Assembly: GCF_001704295.1 (NCBI RefSeq)
Contig: NZ_CP012334.1
Coordinates: 4,910,084-4,974,083, forward strand
From: Bordetella sp. H567
Lineage (GTDB): Bacteria; Pseudomonadota; Gammaproteobacteria; Burkholderiales; Burkholderiaceae_B
DNA: 64,000 nt
Reading direction: 5' to 3'
Part shown: positions 62,461 through 64,000 of the stretch, piece after piece
Layout: each line of letters begins with the position of its first letter
How positions within the stretch are numbered: the first letter of the stretch is position 1
Made by a program: the position numbers and the translations under genes
Notes under the pieces: model-generated
What the model was told of the DNA's origin: nothing
Databases searched by the model: none
The model's input: the letters and a program-made list of their open reading frames with translations, nothing else

Positions 62461-63884
62461 CAGCTCCTGTCCAGCAGCGGACGCGGGTCGGCCAAGTGGC
62501 CGGTCACGGCCGCCGCGGCCGCCATGGCGGGACTCATCAGGTGGGTACGCGAACCCGGCCCTTGCCGCCCCACGAAATTGCGGTTGGATGTCGAGGCACA
62601 GCGTTGGCCCGGCGCGACCGTATCGCCGTTGGTCGCCAGGCACATCGAACAGCCCGCGTAGCGCCATTCGAAACCGGCGTCGCGGAACACGCGGTCCAGC
62701 CCTTCCTGTTCCGCCTGCAGCTTGACCTGCTGCGAGCCGGGCACGACCCAGGCCTGCACCCCAGGCGCCACGCGCTTGCCGCGAGCCACCGCGGCAGCCT
62801 GGCGCAGGTCCTCGATGCGGCCGTTGGTGCACGAGCCGATGAACACGCGGTCCACGGTCACGTCGGTCAACGGCATGCCGGGCTTCAATCCCATGTAGTC
62901 CAGCGTGCGGGCCATCGCGGCCCGCCGGCCCGCGTCCTTGGCGGCATCCGGATCCGGCACGCGGCCGGAGATGGGCAAGGCATCTTCCGGGCTGTTGCCC
63001 CAGGTCACCATGGGCTGCAAGGCCGAGCCGTCCAGCACCACTTCGCGATCGAAGCGCGCGCCCGGGTCGGTGGGCAGCGTGCGCCACTGCGCCATCGCCT
63101 GGTCCCATGCCGCGCCGGCCGGCGCGTAGGGCCGCCCGTGCAGCCACGCGAAGGTCGTATCGTCCGGCGCCACCATGCCGGCGCGCGCGCCCGCCTCGAT
63201 GGACATATTGCAGACCGTCATGCGGCCTTCCATGGATAGCGCGGTAATCGCCGGGCCGGCATATTCGATGACGTGGCCGGTGGCGCCCGCCGCACCGATC
63301 TGGGCGATGATGCCCAGGATGATGTCCTTGGCGGCCACGCCCGGTTGCAGGCGCCCTTGCACCACCACGCGCATCGTGGGCGGCTTGCGCTGCCAGATCG
63401 ACTGCGTGGCCAGCACGTGGGCCACTTCCGAGGCGCCGATGCCGAAGGCGAATGCGCCCATGGCGCCGTGCGTGGCGGTGTGGCTGTCGCCGCAGACGAT
63501 CAGCATGCCCGGCAGGCTCAGTCCCTGTTCCGGCCCGACCACGTGGATGATGCCTTGGCGCGGATCGTCCAGCCCGAAGAACTGCATGCCGGCGTCCTTC
63601 GCGTCCTGCCGCAGGGCGTCGGCCATGGCGCGTTTTTCGGGGTCGGCGATGGTTGAAAGCTCGCGCGTATCGGTGGGTACGTAGTGGTCCGGCGTGGCGA
63701 AGCTGCGCTGCGGGCTGCGCACCTTCAGGCCGCGTTGCCGCAGCATCGCGAAAGCGGGCGCCGAGCCGTCCTGGACCAGATGGCGATCGACGTAGAGCAG
63801 GCTGGTGCCGTCGTCACGCTGCAGGATCTGGTGCCGGGACCAGATCCTGTCGAACAGCGTGCGAGGCGCGGAGGCAGAGGACAT
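62460..63884 (-). CDS. leuC: 3-isopropylmalate dehydratase large subunit
   Basis: 474 residues of the aconitase superfamily. The 4Fe-4S cysteines are in [14 protein letters not shown] and [30 protein letters not shown] is the N-terminal hallmark. It starts 37 nt after the stop of a Bug-family gene on the same strand, so a leuCDB promoter may lie in or before that gene. Pairs with LeuD. Confidence 0.95.
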   Translation of the reverse strand: MSSASAPRTLFDRIWSRHQILQRDDGTSLLYVDRHLVQDGSAPAFAMLRQRGLKVRSPQRSFATPDHYVPTDTRELSTIADPEKRAMADALRQDAKDAGMQFFGLDDPRQGIIHVVGPEQGLSLPGMLIVCGDSHTATHGAMGAFAFGIGASEVAHVLATQSIWQRKPPTMRVVVQGRLQPGVAAKDIILGIIAQIGAAGATGHVIEYAGPAITALSMEGRMTVCNMSIEAGARAGMVAPDDTTFAWLHGRPYAPAGAAWDQAMAQWRTLPTDPGARFDREVVLDGSALQPMVTWGNSPEDALPISGRVPDPDAAKDAGRRAAMARTLDYMGLKPGMPLTDVTVDRVFIGSCTNGRIEDLRQAAAVARGKRVAPGVQAWVVPGSQQVKLQAEQEGLDRVFRDAGFEWRYAGCSMCLATNGDTVAPGQRCASTSNRNFVGRQGPGSRTHLMSPAMAAAAAVTGHLADPRPLLDRS

Positions 63885-63921
63885 AAATGGCAGCTGATAA
63901 AGGTTGATGGAACCGGCGCGA

Positions 63922-64000
63922 TCAATCGAGCTTGGCGCCGGACAGTTCCACGATGGGCTTGTAGCGCTGGATTTCCTCGTTGATGAAGGTCGTGAAATCG
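63922..64000 (-). CDS. Bug-family receptor, C-terminal end only (runs off window)
   Basis: The last 25 codons read [18 protein letters not shown] then SGAKLD and stop, the standard end of Bug tripartite tricarboxylate receptors. The remainder lies beyond the right edge. Its close spacing to leuC suggests the receptor precedes leuCDB. Confidence 0.72.
   Translation of the reverse strand, partial: DFTTFINEEIQRYKPIVELSGAKLD

Overview
The window reads as a chromosomal segment of a high-GC betaproteobacterium of the Alcaligenaceae, close to Bordetella or Achromobacter. The reasons are four Bug-type tripartite tricarboxylate receptors (two beside catabolic genes), the divergent mreB-mreC-mreD-mrdA-rodA and gatC-gatA-gatB arrangement, the metX-metW-ampG-gshA neighbourhood, leuCDB, aapJQMP, and a recurring intergenic repeat built on gaagcgcttc palindromes. 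This assignment comes from gene content and order, not from a database search. No rRNA, tRNA, CRISPR array, phage or intact insertion sequence was recognised.

Layout. 1-680: 5' part of an HD-domain protein running off the left edge. 803-4065: secreted alpha/beta hydrolase, class III CoA-transferase, Bug receptor. 4203-10242: LysR regulator divergent from a gentisate-type ring-cleavage operon (gentisate dioxygenase, fumarylpyruvate hydrolase, flavin hydroxylase, Bug receptor, maleylpyruvate/maleylacetoacetate isomerase). 10269-14300: Bug receptor, quinone-oxidoreductase-like enzyme and a hydrolase on the minus strand, divergent from a CGNR zinc-finger regulator. 14350-18630: aapJQMP amino-acid ABC importer (minus). 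18906-21415: ftsEX and a lone cheD.

21448-27171 (minus) is the most unusual part. A prolyl 4-hydroxylase and a Skp1-type (GlcNAc family) glycosyltransferase overlap by 4 nt. They lie among three genes that share an unrecognised C-terminal domain. Two of those carry Ser-Pro-repeat linkers, one of them fused to a four-blade hemopexin-like domain. I infer a bacterial hydroxyproline O-glycosylation system whose substrates are the encoded Ser-Pro proteins. The most upstream of these genes is frameshifted and mosaic.

27291-32197: fused indolepyruvate ferredoxin oxidoreductase (with a clear terminator) and divergent mutY. 32248-38002: rod-shape operon mreBCD-mrdA-rodA (minus). 38220-41892: gatC, gatA and, beyond a triple tandem repeat, gatB; then pyrE (minus) and xth. 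43737-44812: about 1.1 kb without a credible gene, dominated by a large imperfect inverted repeat. 44813-48839: MHYT-GGDEF-EAL protein and two tandem-domain universal stress proteins. 48888-52174: ampG, metW and metX (minus). 52443-55712: small LuxR-type HTH protein, putative lipoprotein, gshA, lipocalin. 55999-60735: TRAP transporter with two small accessory proteins. 60742-64000: leuCDB (minus) behind the 3' end of another Bug receptor.

How it fits together: core functions (cell shape, division, tRNA amidation, Leu and Met synthesis, glutathione, DNA repair) are interleaved with uptake and catabolism modules typical of an environmental heterotroph. The 21-27 kb cluster is bounded by a terminator on one side and by convergent cheD on the other, and looks like accessory cargo.
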